NCBI RefSeq assembly: GCF_002386445.1
Contig: NZ_DGIR01000026.1
Span: forward strand, 186,001-250,000
Length of the DNA stretch: 64,000 nucleotides
Reading direction: 5' to 3'
From: Pseudomonas sp. UBA4617
Lineage (GTDB): Bacteria > Pseudomonadota > Gammaproteobacteria > Pseudomonadales > Pseudomonadaceae
Shown: in pieces, positions 45,929-57,005 of the stretch
Numbering within the stretch: the stretch's first letter is position 1
Layout: every line of letters starts with the position of its first letter
Translations under genes and position numbers: made by a program
The notes under the pieces: generated by a model
The model's input: the letters and a program-made list of their open reading frames with translations, nothing else
Told to the model about the DNA's origin: nothing
Databases searched by the model: none

Positions 45929-47010
45929 GAGGCGGTGGCTCCTTGTTCCAGGGGCAGGTAGATCGAGAAGGCGGTGTGGCCTGCATGGCTCTCACACTCG
46001 ATCAGGCCTTGGTGCTGGCTGATGATGTTCTGGGTAATGGCCAGGCCCAGCCCGGTGCCGTCCGGGCGGCCGCTGACCATGGGGTAGAAGAGGGTGTCTT
46101 GCAGTTCCGGTGGAATACCGGGACCGTTGTCGATGAGCTCTACACGTGCCACCAGGCGATGGCGAACATGGCCGATGGTGAACTGGCGCAGGGCGCGGCT
46201 GCGCAGGGTGATGCGGCCCAGGCGCAGTTCGTTCTGGGAACTGATTGCCTGCATGGCGTTGCGCACGATGTTGAGCACGGCCTGGATCATCTGCTCACGG
46301 TCGATCAACACGTCCGGCAGGCTGGGATCGTAATCGCGCACCAAGGCGATGCAGCCCTGGCTTTCGGCTTCGACCAGGCTGCAGACCCGTTCCAGTACTT
46401 CGTGGATGTTGGTCATGGCCAGCGACGGCAGCTTGTTCGAACCGAGCATGCGGTCGACCAGGTTACGCAGGCGGTCAGCCTCCTCGATGATCACGTTGGT
46501 GTAGTCGCGCAGCCCTTCCTCGGGTAATTCGCGCGCCAGCAGCTGGGCTGCACCGCGAATGCCGCCGAGGGGGTTCTTGATTTCGTGGGCGAGGCCGCGC
46601 ACGAGCATCTTGGTGGTTTCCTGCTTGCTCAGCTGGGCCTCTTCCTTGGTGATGCGCAGCAGCCGGTCACGCGGGTGCACCTCGAGCAGCAGTAGGGTCT
46701 GGCCCTGGTGCAGGATTGGCGTTACCGCGTAGTCGACAGTGATGGTCTGCCCGGTCAGCGAAGTGAGCTGCGCTTCGCGCTTGGTGAACGGGTGCGCCTG
46801 TTCGACAGCCTGGCGCAGCGAGCTGAGGGCCTCGCTCGATTCGGTGAACAGCTCGCTGATGAACTGCCCGTGGCTGCGCTGCCCACTGACCGCCAGCAGC
46901 ATTTCCGCAGCCGGATTCATGTACTCCAGGCACAGCTCGGCGTTGAGCAGTAGCGTGGCAGTGGTCAGGTTGTCCAGAAGCAGACGGTGCTGTGCATCGC
47001 TGATGGTCAT
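45925..47010 (-). CDS. ntrB: Nitrogen sensor kinase NtrB
   Basis: 361 residues from ATG 47010 (MTISDAQHRLLLDNL). This cytoplasmic histidine kinase/phosphatase, controlled by PII, sets NtrC phosphorylation. It has an N-terminal PAS domain (about 10-110), the phospho-acceptor histidine in GLAHEIKNPLGGIRGAAQLL (about 145), and a HATPase domain with NIVRNAMQAI, IDNGPGIP and GRPDGTGLGLAI. The open frame to 47172 adds a head without family match. The 270-bp gap upstream holds an NtrC-like site. Confidence 0.97.
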   Translation of the reverse strand: MTISDAQHRLLLDNLTTATLLLNAELCLEYMNPAAEMLLAVSGQRSHGQFISELFTESSEALSSLRQAVEQAHPFTKREAQLTSLTGQTITVDYAVTPILHQGQTLLLLEVHPRDRLLRITKEEAQLSKQETTKMLVRGLAHEIKNPLGGIRGAAQLLARELPEEGLRDYTNVIIEEADRLRNLVDRMLGSNKLPSLAMTNIHEVLERVCSLVEAESQGCIALVRDYDPSLPDVLIDREQMIQAVLNIVRNAMQAISSQNELRLGRITLRSRALRQFTIGHVRHRLVARVELIDNGPGIPPELQDTLFYPMVSGRPDGTGLGLAITQNIISQHQGLIECESHAGHTAFSIYLPLEQGATAS

Positions 47011-47249
47011 AAGGCGTCGGTGACCTCTTTTGGCGCTTGTCTGGCACGGGAGCGGGCATGGTTGGCCGCGTGTTGGATCCGCTGATTCCAGTCTCCTTGC
47101 GCAAATGCAAGAAACAAACCAAGGCTCCGAAAGGAAGCGGAAATCGGCCAATAACAGCCTGAAATTTCGCACATTTGCACCAGAATGTGCTGGTGTAACG
47201 GTTCATGTGATCTTTTTTGGGGTGCATTCAGGGGCGCGAGCCCACAAAA

Positions 47250-47266
47250 TGCACCAATATGGAGCA
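47250..47266. promoter_or_regulatory. NtrC-type site upstream of ntrB
   Basis: TGCACCAATATGGAGCA differs at one base from the dyad TGCACCA-N3-TGGTGCA that I know for NtrC. It lies 240 bp before ntrB and 14 bp after the cupin gene's stop. A further dyad, CACCAG-N6-CTGGTG, is at 47178-47195. These suggest NtrC control of ntrBC. Confidence 0.6.
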
Positions 47267-47280
47267 TAGAGGTTTCGTGG

Positions 47281-48186
47281 CTAATCGCATAATTGGCCAG
47301 TGGCGCGAATCAAGGCGTGTTTCATCAGCTGCGGCAAGGCACGCTCGTTGATCGAGGTCGCCAGGCGTTGGTTGCAATCGACCCTGGATTCGTTGGGCAG
47401 GCTGGCCAGACCTTTCAGCAACCTGGCTTGCAGGGCATCCAGTTCGGGGCGTAACTCATGCTGAAGATCCCGACGAGGTGTATCTGGCGCTTGGCCTTGG
47501 CTGTGCCATTGGTTAAGAAAACTGTATTGCACCATTTTGTGCGCCTCGATCTGGTCGGCAAAAAAGGACGCTGCCCGTTCGCCTGGCAGTCCATAGCGCC
47601 ACGCGTTGTTGCGCACGTCATTCAGTATTTGCCGTTCGCGCTTGCTGTCCTGTACGGGTTGAGTCTTGTCCCATTTGTGCAGTGCGACGAACTCGGCATT
47701 TGCCAGGCGATGCTCGATATCATCGAGCAAGGTTTCCAGCGGCCCCTCATCTGCCGGTTGTCGCCTTGGGCATTGGCCTTGCGGTGTGGAAAAGGCCAGG
47801 TCTTCGTTTGCAGCATGGAAAACCATCACCGTGGCGGCTTGTCGCATGGTTTTGCCGCGGTGCACCTCGTCTACCAGCTCAGCCAGTGTGTCACCCGCGA
47901 TCAGTCTTGTTCGCTCACCGTCGGTGGTTTCCACCTCCAGCTCACCTTCCGCCAGATAACCGAGGTTGAGCGCCTGATGGCAGTGCCAGTCGAGGGTGGT
48001 ATGGGCAGGGATGCTGACTTTCACCAGCGATAGTACCGGCTGTCCTTCGGGGTACCGGGTGTAGGGGGTACCTTCCCAGCTGCCGGTGGCGCGATGAAGC
48101 ACTTGCGTGTGTACCGTCCCGGGCTGGCTACTGCAACCAGAGAGGAGGGCGGACAAGGTCAGGACTGCGGGTAGAAATCGGCTCAT
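47281..48186 (-). CDS. Cupin plus secreted-type chorismate mutase (AroQ-gamma) lipoprotein
   Basis: 301 residues. The signal peptide ends in a lipobox LLSGC (Cys18), so the protein is probably a periplasmic lipoprotein. Residues about 40-125 form a cupin-like domain (IPAHTTLDWHCHQALNLGYLAEGELEVET, then GDTLAELVDEVHRG). Residues about 150-290 match the exported AroQ chorismate mutases: LLDDIEHRLANAEFVALHKWDKTQPVQDSKRERQIL, with Arg, Lys, Arg and Glu at the expected active-site places, and FFADQIEAHKMVQYSFLNQW. It would turn chorismate into prephenate outside the cytoplasm. It sits between glnA and ntrB on the same strand. The fusion is inferred from motifs alone. Confidence 0.75.
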   Translation of the reverse strand: MSRFLPAVLTLSALLSGCSSQPGTVHTQVLHRATGSWEGTPYTRYPEGQPVLSLVKVSIPAHTTLDWHCHQALNLGYLAEGELEVETTDGERTRLIAGDTLAELVDEVHRGKTMRQAATVMVFHAANEDLAFSTPQGQCPRRQPADEGPLETLLDDIEHRLANAEFVALHKWDKTQPVQDSKRERQILNDVRNNAWRYGLPGERAASFFADQIEAHKMVQYSFLNQWHSQGQAPDTPRRDLQHELRPELDALQARLLKGLASLPNESRVDCNQRLATSINERALPQLMKHALIRATGQLCD

Positions 48187-48295
48187 TGCATGACGTCCGT
48201 TGATGAATGGACGTCTACCCTGCGAGTTGTTGCTGCGCAGAACTGTCAGTGGGATCCCTGCGCGCTGTAGGAACTAGAGCGAGAAAGCGAAGCAA

Positions 48296-48322
48296 CGAAA
48301 ACGGCCTCCCGAGGGAGGCCGT
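48296..48322 (-). terminator. Intrinsic terminator after glnA (minus strand)
   Basis: ACGGCCTCC and GGAGGCCGT form a 9-bp stem with a CGAG loop 36 bp after the glnA stop. The minus-strand RNA continues UUUUCGUU. Confidence 0.88.
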
Positions 48323-48357
48323 TGTGATCATGCCATCAGCGCAAGGCGCCGATCAGA

Positions 48358-49764
48358 TCAGCAGCTGTAGTACAGCTCGTATTCCAGCGGGTGCACGAAG
48401 GTACGGACCTTGATCTCTTCTTCGCTCTTCAGTTCGATGAAGGCATCGATGAAGTCGTCGGAGAACACGCCGCCCTTGGTCAGGAACGCACGGCCTTTGT
48501 CCAGCTCTTCCAGGGCTTCCTTCAGGCTACCGCAAACCTGCGGAATGTCCTTGGCCTCTTCAGGCGGCAGGTCGTACAGGTTCTTGTCGGCGGCATCGCC
48601 TGGGTGGATCTTGTTCTGGATACCATCCAGGCCGGCCATCAGCAGGGCGGCGAAGGCCAGGTATGGGTTGGCCGATGGGTCCGGGAAGCGTGCTTCGATA
48701 CGGCGGGCTTTCGGGCTGCCGACGTAAGGGATGCGGATCGAGGCGGAACGGTTGCGCGCCGAGTAGGCCAGCATTACCGGGGCTTCGAAACCTGGGACCA
48801 GGCGCTTGTAGGAGTTGGTCGACGGGTTGGTGAAGCCGTTCAGGGCTTTGCCGTGCCTGATAATGCCGCCGATGAAGTACAGAGCGGTATCGGACAGGCC
48901 GGCATAGCCTTCGCCCGCGAAGGTGTTCTTGCCGTCTTTCCAGATCGACATGTGCACGTGCATGCCCGAACCGTTGTCACCGTACAGTGGCTTCGGCATG
49001 AAGGTAGCGGTGCGGCCGTAAGCGTCGGCAACGTTGTGCACCACGTATTTCAGGGCCTGTACTTCGTCTGCCTTCTTCACCAGGGTGTTGAACTTGACGC
49101 CGATTTCGTTCTGACCGGCAGTCGCCACTTCGTGGTGGTGGACTTCGACGGTCTGGCCCATTTCTTCCAGTGCGTTGCACATGGCAGTACGGATTTCATG
49201 GTCGTGGTCGAACGGCGGGACCGGGAAGTAGCCGCCTTTCACGCCCGGACGATGGCCCTTGTTGCCGCCTTCGATGTCAGCGCCGGTCATCCACGAGCCT
49301 TGCTCGGAGAAGATCTTGAACATCGAACCGGAAATGTCCGACTGGAACTTCACTTCGTCGAAGATGAAGAACTCTGGCTCGGGGCCGGCGAATACGGTGT
49401 CACCGATGCCGGTGCTCTTCAGGTACTCTTCGGCGCGCTTGGCGATGGCACGTGGGTCACGGTCGTAGCCCTGCATGCTCGACGGGTCGACGATGTCGCA
49501 GGTCAGGATCAGGGTCGGCTCTTCGGTGAACGGGTCGAGTACGGCAGTTTCGTCGACCGGCATCAGGATCATGTCGGAGGCTTCGATGCCTTTCCAGCCT
49601 GCGATGGAGGAGCCGTCGAACATCTTGCCGACTTCGAAGAAGTCGTCGTCCAGCGCATCACGCGCCGGCATGGTCACGTGGTGCTGAGTGCCTTTGGTGT
49701 CCGTGAAACGCAGATCAATCCACTTGACGTCATGATCTTTGATGAGTTGAACCGACTTCGACAT
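48358..49764 (-). CDS. glnA: Glutamine synthetase, type I
   Basis: 468 residues, standard for GSI-beta. It makes glutamine from glutamate, ammonia and ATP in a dodecamer. Marks: DGSSIAGWKGIEASDMIL, EPEFFIFDEV (metal site), GVKGGYFPVPPFDHDHEIR, HHHEVATAGQNEIGVKF, NGSGMHVHMSIWKDG and the adenylylation-site loop KNLYDLPPEEAKDIPQV (Tyr near 398), so its activity is tuned by GlnE-type AMP transfer. GGAGGACAAC precedes the ATG. Upstream lie a sigma-54 promoter and an NtrC-type site. Confidence 0.98.
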   Translation of the reverse strand: MSKSVQLIKDHDVKWIDLRFTDTKGTQHHVTMPARDALDDDFFEVGKMFDGSSIAGWKGIEASDMILMPVDETAVLDPFTEEPTLILTCDIVDPSSMQGYDRDPRAIAKRAEEYLKSTGIGDTVFAGPEPEFFIFDEVKFQSDISGSMFKIFSEQGSWMTGADIEGGNKGHRPGVKGGYFPVPPFDHDHEIRTAMCNALEEMGQTVEVHHHEVATAGQNEIGVKFNTLVKKADEVQALKYVVHNVADAYGRTATFMPKPLYGDNGSGMHVHMSIWKDGKNTFAGEGYAGLSDTALYFIGGIIRHGKALNGFTNPSTNSYKRLVPGFEAPVMLAYSARNRSASIRIPYVGSPKARRIEARFPDPSANPYLAFAALLMAGLDGIQNKIHPGDAADKNLYDLPPEEAKDIPQVCGSLKEALEELDKGRAFLTKGGVFSDDFIDAFIELKSEEEIKVRTFVHPLEYELYYSC

Positions 49765-49863
49765 GTTGTCCTCCGGATGGTCTAGAGCGCGGTGGGCCGC
49801 TGCCCTGGAAAAAGGGTGTTGCCGGGCGCGGATAGTCGGCCAAGCGTACCTGCCTCACAAGGG

Positions 49864-49879
49864 AGCAAATTGCATGCCA
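49864..49879 (-). promoter_or_regulatory. Sigma-54 promoter of glnA
   Basis: On the minus strand TGGCATGCAATTTGCT fits TGGCAC-N5-TTGCW with one mismatch. The -12 end is 100 bp before the glnA start codon. Confidence 0.8.
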
Positions 49880-49983
49880 GTGCCCGAAAATGGCGAGGGC
49901 GGGATAAAAAGGGGCGGTTGTGGGCATCTGGCAGGGGGTTGAGTCGGAAAAGTGCACTCTAACGAGGCGGTTTTCGGTGCCTG

Positions 49984-50000
49984 TGCACCAATAGTGTGCA
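49984..50000. promoter_or_regulatory. NtrC-type enhancer site for glnA
   Basis: TGCACCAATAGTGTGCA matches 12 of 14 fixed positions of TGCACCA-N3-TGGTGCA. It lies about 105 bp upstream of the sigma-54 element, a usual enhancer distance. A half-site dyad GGTGC-CTGT-GCACC overlaps it at 49976-49989. Confidence 0.7.
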
Positions 50001-50027
50001 TTGGCTGATTATCGTGCGTTTTTTGAG

Positions 50028-50120
50028 GGCCTCTTCGTGGGTGAACCCCCTCCCACAGGAGCGCACAGATTTCGAAGGCTGTGACATTCCTGTGGGAGCG
50101 GGTTCACCCGCGAAAGGGCC
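50028..50120. repeat. Inverted pair of REP elements (P. putida type)
   Basis: The left arm CTTCGTGGGTGAACC with CTCCCACAGG (50032-50059) is mirrored by CCTGTGGGAGCGGGTTCACC with CGCGAA (50089-50114). The two arms are near-perfect inverse copies about 30 bp apart, forming a BIME-like long hairpin. It lies between the divergent glnA and thiI genes. Confidence 0.9.
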
Positions 50121-50203
50121 GGGACAGGCAGCACAAACCCTGCTTCCTGCATTTATCTGCAAGCTTCTGATCAAAAGTTGGTCAAATCCTGAGCAATTTC
50201 CGC

Positions 50204-50209
50204 TATAAT
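50204..50209 (+). promoter_or_regulatory. Sigma-70 -10 box of thiI
   Basis: A consensus TATAAT lies 45 bp before the thiI ATG. A TTGGTC 20 bp upstream is a poorly spaced -35 candidate. Confidence 0.6.
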
Positions 50210-50253
50210 TCGCGCCCCTCATTTTCGGCAGGCCCTGCGCGCGCTGTTAACCA

Positions 50254-51708
50254 ATGAAACTTATCGTCAAAGTCTTCCCAGAAATCACCATCAAGAGCCG
50301 GCCGGTGCGCAAGCGCTTCATCCGCCAGCTCGGCAAGAACATCCGCAACGTGCTCAAGGACCTTGACCCTGAGCTCGTGGTCGATGGTGTCTGGGACAAT
50401 CTCGAAGTGGTCACCCGCGTCGAAGACGAGAAAGTCCAGCGCGAGATGATCGAGCGCCTCACCTGCACGCCGGGTATCACCCATTTCCTGCAGGTAGAGG
50501 AGTACCCGCTGGGGGACTTCGACGACATCGTTGCCAAGTGCAAGCAGCACTTCGGTCACTTGCTGGCCGGCAAGCACTTCGCCGTGCGCTGCAAGCGCGG
50601 CGGCCACCACGACTTCACTTCGATGGACGTCGACCGCTACGTCGGCAGTCAGCTGCGCCAGCAGTGCGGTGCGGCCGGCATCGAGCTGAAAAACCCGGAC
50701 GTGCTGGTGCGCATCGAAATCCGCGACCAGCGCCTGTACGTGATCCACAACCAGCACCAGGGCATCGGCGGCTATCCGCTGGGCGCCCTGGAGCAGACCC
50801 TGGTGCTGATGTCCGGTGGCTTCGACTCCACCGTGGCGGCCTACCAGATGATGCGCCGTGGCTTGATGACCCACTTCTGTTTCTTCAACCTCGGCGGCCG
50901 TGCGCACGAGCTGGGCGTGATGGAAGTGGCCCACTACCTGTGGAAGAAGTTCGGCAGCAGCCAGCGCGTGCTGTTCATCAGCGTACCGTTCGAAGAAGTG
51001 GTCGGCGAGATCCTCAACAAGGTCGACAACAGCTACATGGGCGTAACCCTCAAGCGCATGATGCTGCGCGGTGCCGCACGCATGGCCGACCGCCTGGAGA
51101 TCGACGCACTGGTCACTGGCGAGGCGATTTCCCAGGTGTCCAGCCAGACACTGCCGAACCTGTCGATCATCGACTCGGCCACCGACAAGCTGGTCCTGCG
51201 CCCGCTGCTGGCCAGCCACAAGCAGGACATCATCGACCAGGCCTACGCGATCGGTACCGCCGATTTCGCCAAGCACATGCCGGAATACTGCGGCGTGATC
51301 TCGGTGAACCCGACTACCCATGCCAAGCGCCACCGCATGGAGCATGAAGAGAAGCAGTTCGACATGGCCGTGCTGGAGCGCGCCCTGGAGCGCGCCCGGC
51401 TGATTTCCATCGACCACGTGATCGATGAGCTGGGCAAGGACATCGAAATCGAGGAAGTGACCGAGGCGCTGCCCGGCCAGATCGTCATCGATATTCGTCA
51501 CCCCGATGCCCAGGAAGACGAACCTCTGGTGCTGGACGGTATCGAAGTCCAGGCCATGCCGTTCTACGCGATCAACAGCAAGTTCAAGCACCTGGACGCC
51601 AACCGCCAGTACTTGCTGTATTGCGACAAAGGTGTGATGAGCCGCCTGCACGCACACCACCTGCTCAGTGAGGGACATGCCAATGTGCGTGTTTATCGTC
51701 CGGCATAA
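50254..51708 (+). CDS. thiI: tRNA 4-thiouridine synthetase / thiazole sulfurtransferase
   Basis: 484 residues. It adenylates U8 of tRNA and delivers sulfur to make s4U, and supports thiazole synthesis. Domains: N-terminal ferredoxin-like and THUMP region (about 1-165), PP-loop ATPase (LMSGGFDSTVAAYQM near 187-201) and a C-terminal rhodanese domain whose active cysteine is Cys457 in YLLYCDKGVMSRLHA. The rhodanese fusion is the enterobacterial and pseudomonad form. typA follows after 127 bp. Confidence 0.97.
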   Translation: MKLIVKVFPEITIKSRPVRKRFIRQLGKNIRNVLKDLDPELVVDGVWDNLEVVTRVEDEKVQREMIERLTCTPGITHFLQVEEYPLGDFDDIVAKCKQHFGHLLAGKHFAVRCKRGGHHDFTSMDVDRYVGSQLRQQCGAAGIELKNPDVLVRIEIRDQRLYVIHNQHQGIGGYPLGALEQTLVLMSGGFDSTVAAYQMMRRGLMTHFCFFNLGGRAHELGVMEVAHYLWKKFGSSQRVLFISVPFEEVVGEILNKVDNSYMGVTLKRMMLRGAARMADRLEIDALVTGEAISQVSSQTLPNLSIIDSATDKLVLRPLLASHKQDIIDQAYAIGTADFAKHMPEYCGVISVNPTTHAKRHRMEHEEKQFDMAVLERALERARLISIDHVIDELGKDIEIEEVTEALPGQIVIDIRHPDAQEDEPLVLDGIEVQAMPFYAINSKFKHLDANRQYLLYCDKGVMSRLHAHHLLSEGHANVRVYRPA

Positions 51709-51835
51709 GATGCCAGGGCTGTATGGCGGCAGCATCCGCCATCGCCCTCCCGACCATCGGGCCCGCTGAGCCTCAAAGCGTACATATTCGCCGCCTACAC
51801 TGGCGGCAACCGAATCCTCTGATCGAGATACAGTT

Positions 51836-53656
51836 GTGATCGAAAATCTGCGTAACATCGCCATCATCGCCCACGTTGACCATGGTAAAACCACCCTGGT
51901 CGACAAACTCCTGCGCCAGTCCGGCACCCTGGAGCGTAACGAGCTCAACGACGAGCGCGTGATGGACTCCAACGACCAGGAAAAAGAGCGCGGCATTACC
52001 ATCCTGGCGAAAAACACTGCCATCCGCTGGAACGACTACCGCATCAACATCGTCGACACCCCCGGCCACGCCGACTTCGGTGGCGAGGTTGAGCGCGTGA
52101 TGTCGATGGTCGATTCGGTGCTGCTGCTGGTCGACGCCCAGGACGGCCCGATGCCGCAAACCCGCTTCGTGACCAAGAAGGCTTTCGAAGCCGGCCTGAA
52201 GCCGATCGTGGTCATCAACAAGGTCGACCGCCCGGGCGCACGTCCTGACTGGGTTCTGGACCAGATCTTCGACCTGTTCGACAACCTCGGCGCCACCGAC
52301 GACCAGCTGGATTTCCAGGTTGTCTACGCCTCGGCCCTGAACGGCATCGCCGGCCTGGACCACACCAACATGGCCGAAGACATGACCCCGCTGTACCAGG
52401 CCATCGTCGACCACGTACCGGCCCCGACCGTTGACGTCGACGGCCCGTTCCAGATGCAGATCTCGGCACTGGACTACAACAGCTTCCTCGGCGTGATCGG
52501 CGTTGGTCGCATCGCCCGCGGCCGCATCAAGCCGAACACCCCGGTCATCGCCATCGACACCGAAGGCAAGAAGCGCAACGGCCGTATCCTGAAGCTGATG
52601 GGCCACCACGGCCTGCACCGCGTCGACGTCGAAGAAGCCACTGCTGGCGACATCGTCTGCATCAGCGGTTTCGACGAGCTGTTCATTTCCGACACCCTGT
52701 GCGACATGAACCACGTCGAAGCCATGAAGCCGCTGACCGTTGACGAGCCGACTGTTTCGATGACCTTCCAGGTCAACGACTCGCCGTTCTGCGGCAAGGA
52801 AGGCAAGTTCGTCACCAGCCGTAATATCAAGGAACGTCTGGACAAGGAGCTGCTGTACAACGTTGCACTGCGCGTTGAAGAAGGCGACTCGGCTGACAAG
52901 TTCAAGGTTTCCGGCCGTGGTGAGTTGCACCTGTCGGTACTGATCGAAACCATGCGTCGTGAAGGCTTCGAGATGGCCGTAGGCCGTCCTGAAGTGATCA
53001 TCCGCGAGGTGAACGGCGTCAAGCAGGAACCGTACGAGAACGTCACCATCGACATCCCTGAAGAATCCCAGGGCAAGGTCATGGAAGAAATGGGCCTGCG
53101 TAAAGGCGACCTGACCAACATGGCGCCGGATGGCAAGGGCCGTGTACGTCTGGAATACAACGTACCTGCTCGTGGCCTGATCGGTTTCCGTAACCAGTTC
53201 CTGACCCTGACCAACGGTGCCGGCATCCTGACCTCGATCTTCGATCGCTACGACACCATGAAGCCAGGCCATATGTCCGGCCGCCTGAACGGTGTACTGG
53301 TTTCGATCGAGACCGGCAAGGCGCTGACCTACTCGCTGGAAACCCTGCAGGCGCGCGGCAAGCTGTTCATCGAGCACGGCCAGGATATCTACAACGGCCA
53401 GATCATCGGCCTGAACAGCCGTGACAACGACCTGGGCGTGAACCCGACCAAAGGCAAGAAGCTCGACAACATGCGTGCATCGGGCAAGGACGAAGTCATC
53501 GCCCTGGTACCGCCGGTTCGCCACACCCTGGAACAGGCCCTGGAATTCATCCAGGATGACGAGCTGTGCGAAGTCACGCCGAAGTCGATCCGCCTGCGCA
53601 AGAAGATCCTGGACGAAGGCGAGCGTACCCGCGCTGCCAAGAAAGCCAAGGCTTGA
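51836..53656 (+). CDS. typA: Ribosome-associated GTPase TypA/BipA
   Basis: 606 residues, GTG start at 51836. It is an elongation-factor-like GTPase that binds the 70S ribosome and helps 50S assembly at low temperature and under stress. G-motifs: AHVDHGKTTLVDKLL (G1), RGITILAKNTAI (G2), DTPGHADFGGEVERV (G3) and NKVDRPGARPDW (G4). Domains II, III, V and the unique C-terminal domain (PTKGKKLDNMRASGKDE) are intact. A strong terminator closes it. Confidence 0.98.
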   Translation: MIENLRNIAIIAHVDHGKTTLVDKLLRQSGTLERNELNDERVMDSNDQEKERGITILAKNTAIRWNDYRINIVDTPGHADFGGEVERVMSMVDSVLLLVDAQDGPMPQTRFVTKKAFEAGLKPIVVINKVDRPGARPDWVLDQIFDLFDNLGATDDQLDFQVVYASALNGIAGLDHTNMAEDMTPLYQAIVDHVPAPTVDVDGPFQMQISALDYNSFLGVIGVGRIARGRIKPNTPVIAIDTEGKKRNGRILKLMGHHGLHRVDVEEATAGDIVCISGFDELFISDTLCDMNHVEAMKPLTVDEPTVSMTFQVNDSPFCGKEGKFVTSRNIKERLDKELLYNVALRVEEGDSADKFKVSGRGELHLSVLIETMRREGFEMAVGRPEVIIREVNGVKQEPYENVTIDIPEESQGKVMEEMGLRKGDLTNMAPDGKGRVRLEYNVPARGLIGFRNQFLTLTNGAGILTSIFDRYDTMKPGHMSGRLNGVLVSIETGKALTYSLETLQARGKLFIEHGQDIYNGQIIGLNSRDNDLGVNPTKGKKLDNMRASGKDEVIALVPPVRHTLEQALEFIQDDELCEVTPKSIRLRKKILDEGERTRAAKKAKA

Positions 53657-53678
53657 TCGTCTAGCGTGAGCTGAAAGA

Positions 53679-53712
53679 AAACGCCCCCGGTCGCAAGGCC
53701 GGGGGCGTTTTT
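53679..53712 (+). terminator. Intrinsic terminator after typA
   Basis: AAACGCCCCCGG and CCGGGGGCGTTT form a 12-bp stem around TCGCAAGG, followed by TT. It lies 23 bp after the typA stop. Confidence 0.93.
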
Positions 53713-53730
53713 GTATGGCTTCGGATTCTG

Positions 53731-53747
53731 GGGCCGCAAAGCAGCCC
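53731..53747. repeat. GGGCCGC-AAA-GCAGCCC hairpin between typA and the YkgJ gene
   Basis: An imperfect 7-bp stem of the dispersed GGGGC(C/T)GC family lies 25 bp beyond the cysteine-cluster gene's stop, which reads towards it on the minus strand. Confidence 0.45.
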
Positions 53748-53771
53748 TGAAATCTCACGCATTACGCGTTC

Positions 53772-54176
53772 TCAGCGCCCGACCACTTTCGGCTTGTAGG
53801 CACAATACCCCGGTCGGGGCCCGACCTTGGGGTGGTTGCGGCAAGTGTCCGGGCGCTTGTCGTAAATGGTGCACAGCCGGCTCTTGCGGTCCAGATACAG
53901 GCAGTCGTCGTTGCTCATGCGGGTCAGGGTGAAGATTCCCGACTTCTGGTTGAAGCGTTCGATGATGCCTTCTTTCTGCAGGCGCTTGGCGATGTTCTTG
54001 GGCGGTTCGTCTTTTTCGAACTCGTCGACCACGCCGATACGGATCAGATCCTTGATCTTCACCTCCACCGGCAGGGTGCAGCAGGTCGAATGGCAGCCAT
54101 GGCACATGTTGCTGGTGTAGCGCTGCCAGGTCTCCAGGCGGTCGACTTCGGCCGCGGCGATCAGGGTCGTTTTCAT
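53772..54176 (-). CDS. YkgJ-family cysteine cluster protein
   Basis: 134 residues. The conserved cysteines CHGCHSTCC (about 25-33), CLYLD (about 92), CTIYDKRPDTCRNHP (about 102-116) and GYCAYKP (about 124) are the CxxCxxxCC and CxxCxxxP pattern of the YkgJ family. It is thought to bind zinc or an iron-sulfur cluster; its role is not known to me. The start MKTTLIAAAEVDRLE is followed directly by the cluster region. It is divergent from glgP across 185 bp. Confidence 0.9.
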   Translation of the reverse strand: MKTTLIAAAEVDRLETWQRYTSNMCHGCHSTCCTLPVEVKIKDLIRIGVVDEFEKDEPPKNIAKRLQKEGIIERFNQKSGIFTLTRMSNDDCLYLDRKSRLCTIYDKRPDTCRNHPKVGPRPGYCAYKPKVVGR

Positions 54177-54361
54177 CGTTATGGGGGTGTATCACGGTCT
54201 TGGGGCGCGCGATGATACCGGAATTGTTCAATTTATGAACAACCTTTTGCCGGAATCGCAGAGTGGGCATGAAAACTGCGAACGGTAACTGTCACTCCCT
54301 GTCGAAGGGTCTAGGCTCAAAAGTCTCCCTCCGTTTTCGTCAACTTGCCCGAGGATGCCGC

Positions 54362-56812
<2,451 letters not shown>

Positions 56813-56826
56813 TTCGAGCCTGAACT

Positions 56827-56858
56827 GGCCTGTTCGCGGGCATGCCCGTGAATAGGCC
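56827..56858 (+). repeat. REP-like hairpin after glgP
   Basis: GGCCTGTTCGCGGGC and CCCGTGAATAGGCC pair around ATG with two weak positions. The sequence TTCGCGGGCATGCCCG is a variant P. putida REP stem. No T-run follows. Confidence 0.65.
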
Positions 56859-57005
56859 TATAACCAGACCGTTGGCCTGGCGCACGCTGAACTCCCGACC
56901 TATTGTGCCGTCTGAGAGCCGTGGCGAGTCTCATCACTCGCTAGCCTGCAACTCTCCCTGTAAACTGCGTGGGTTTTTATCCCGCCAATCCTTTCGGAGC
57001 CATAC

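Noticed and set aside
47178..47195. CACCAG-N6-CTGGTG as a full NtrC site
   Set aside because: Spacing and arms do not match TGCACCA-N3-TGGTGCA; kept only as a supporting dyad.
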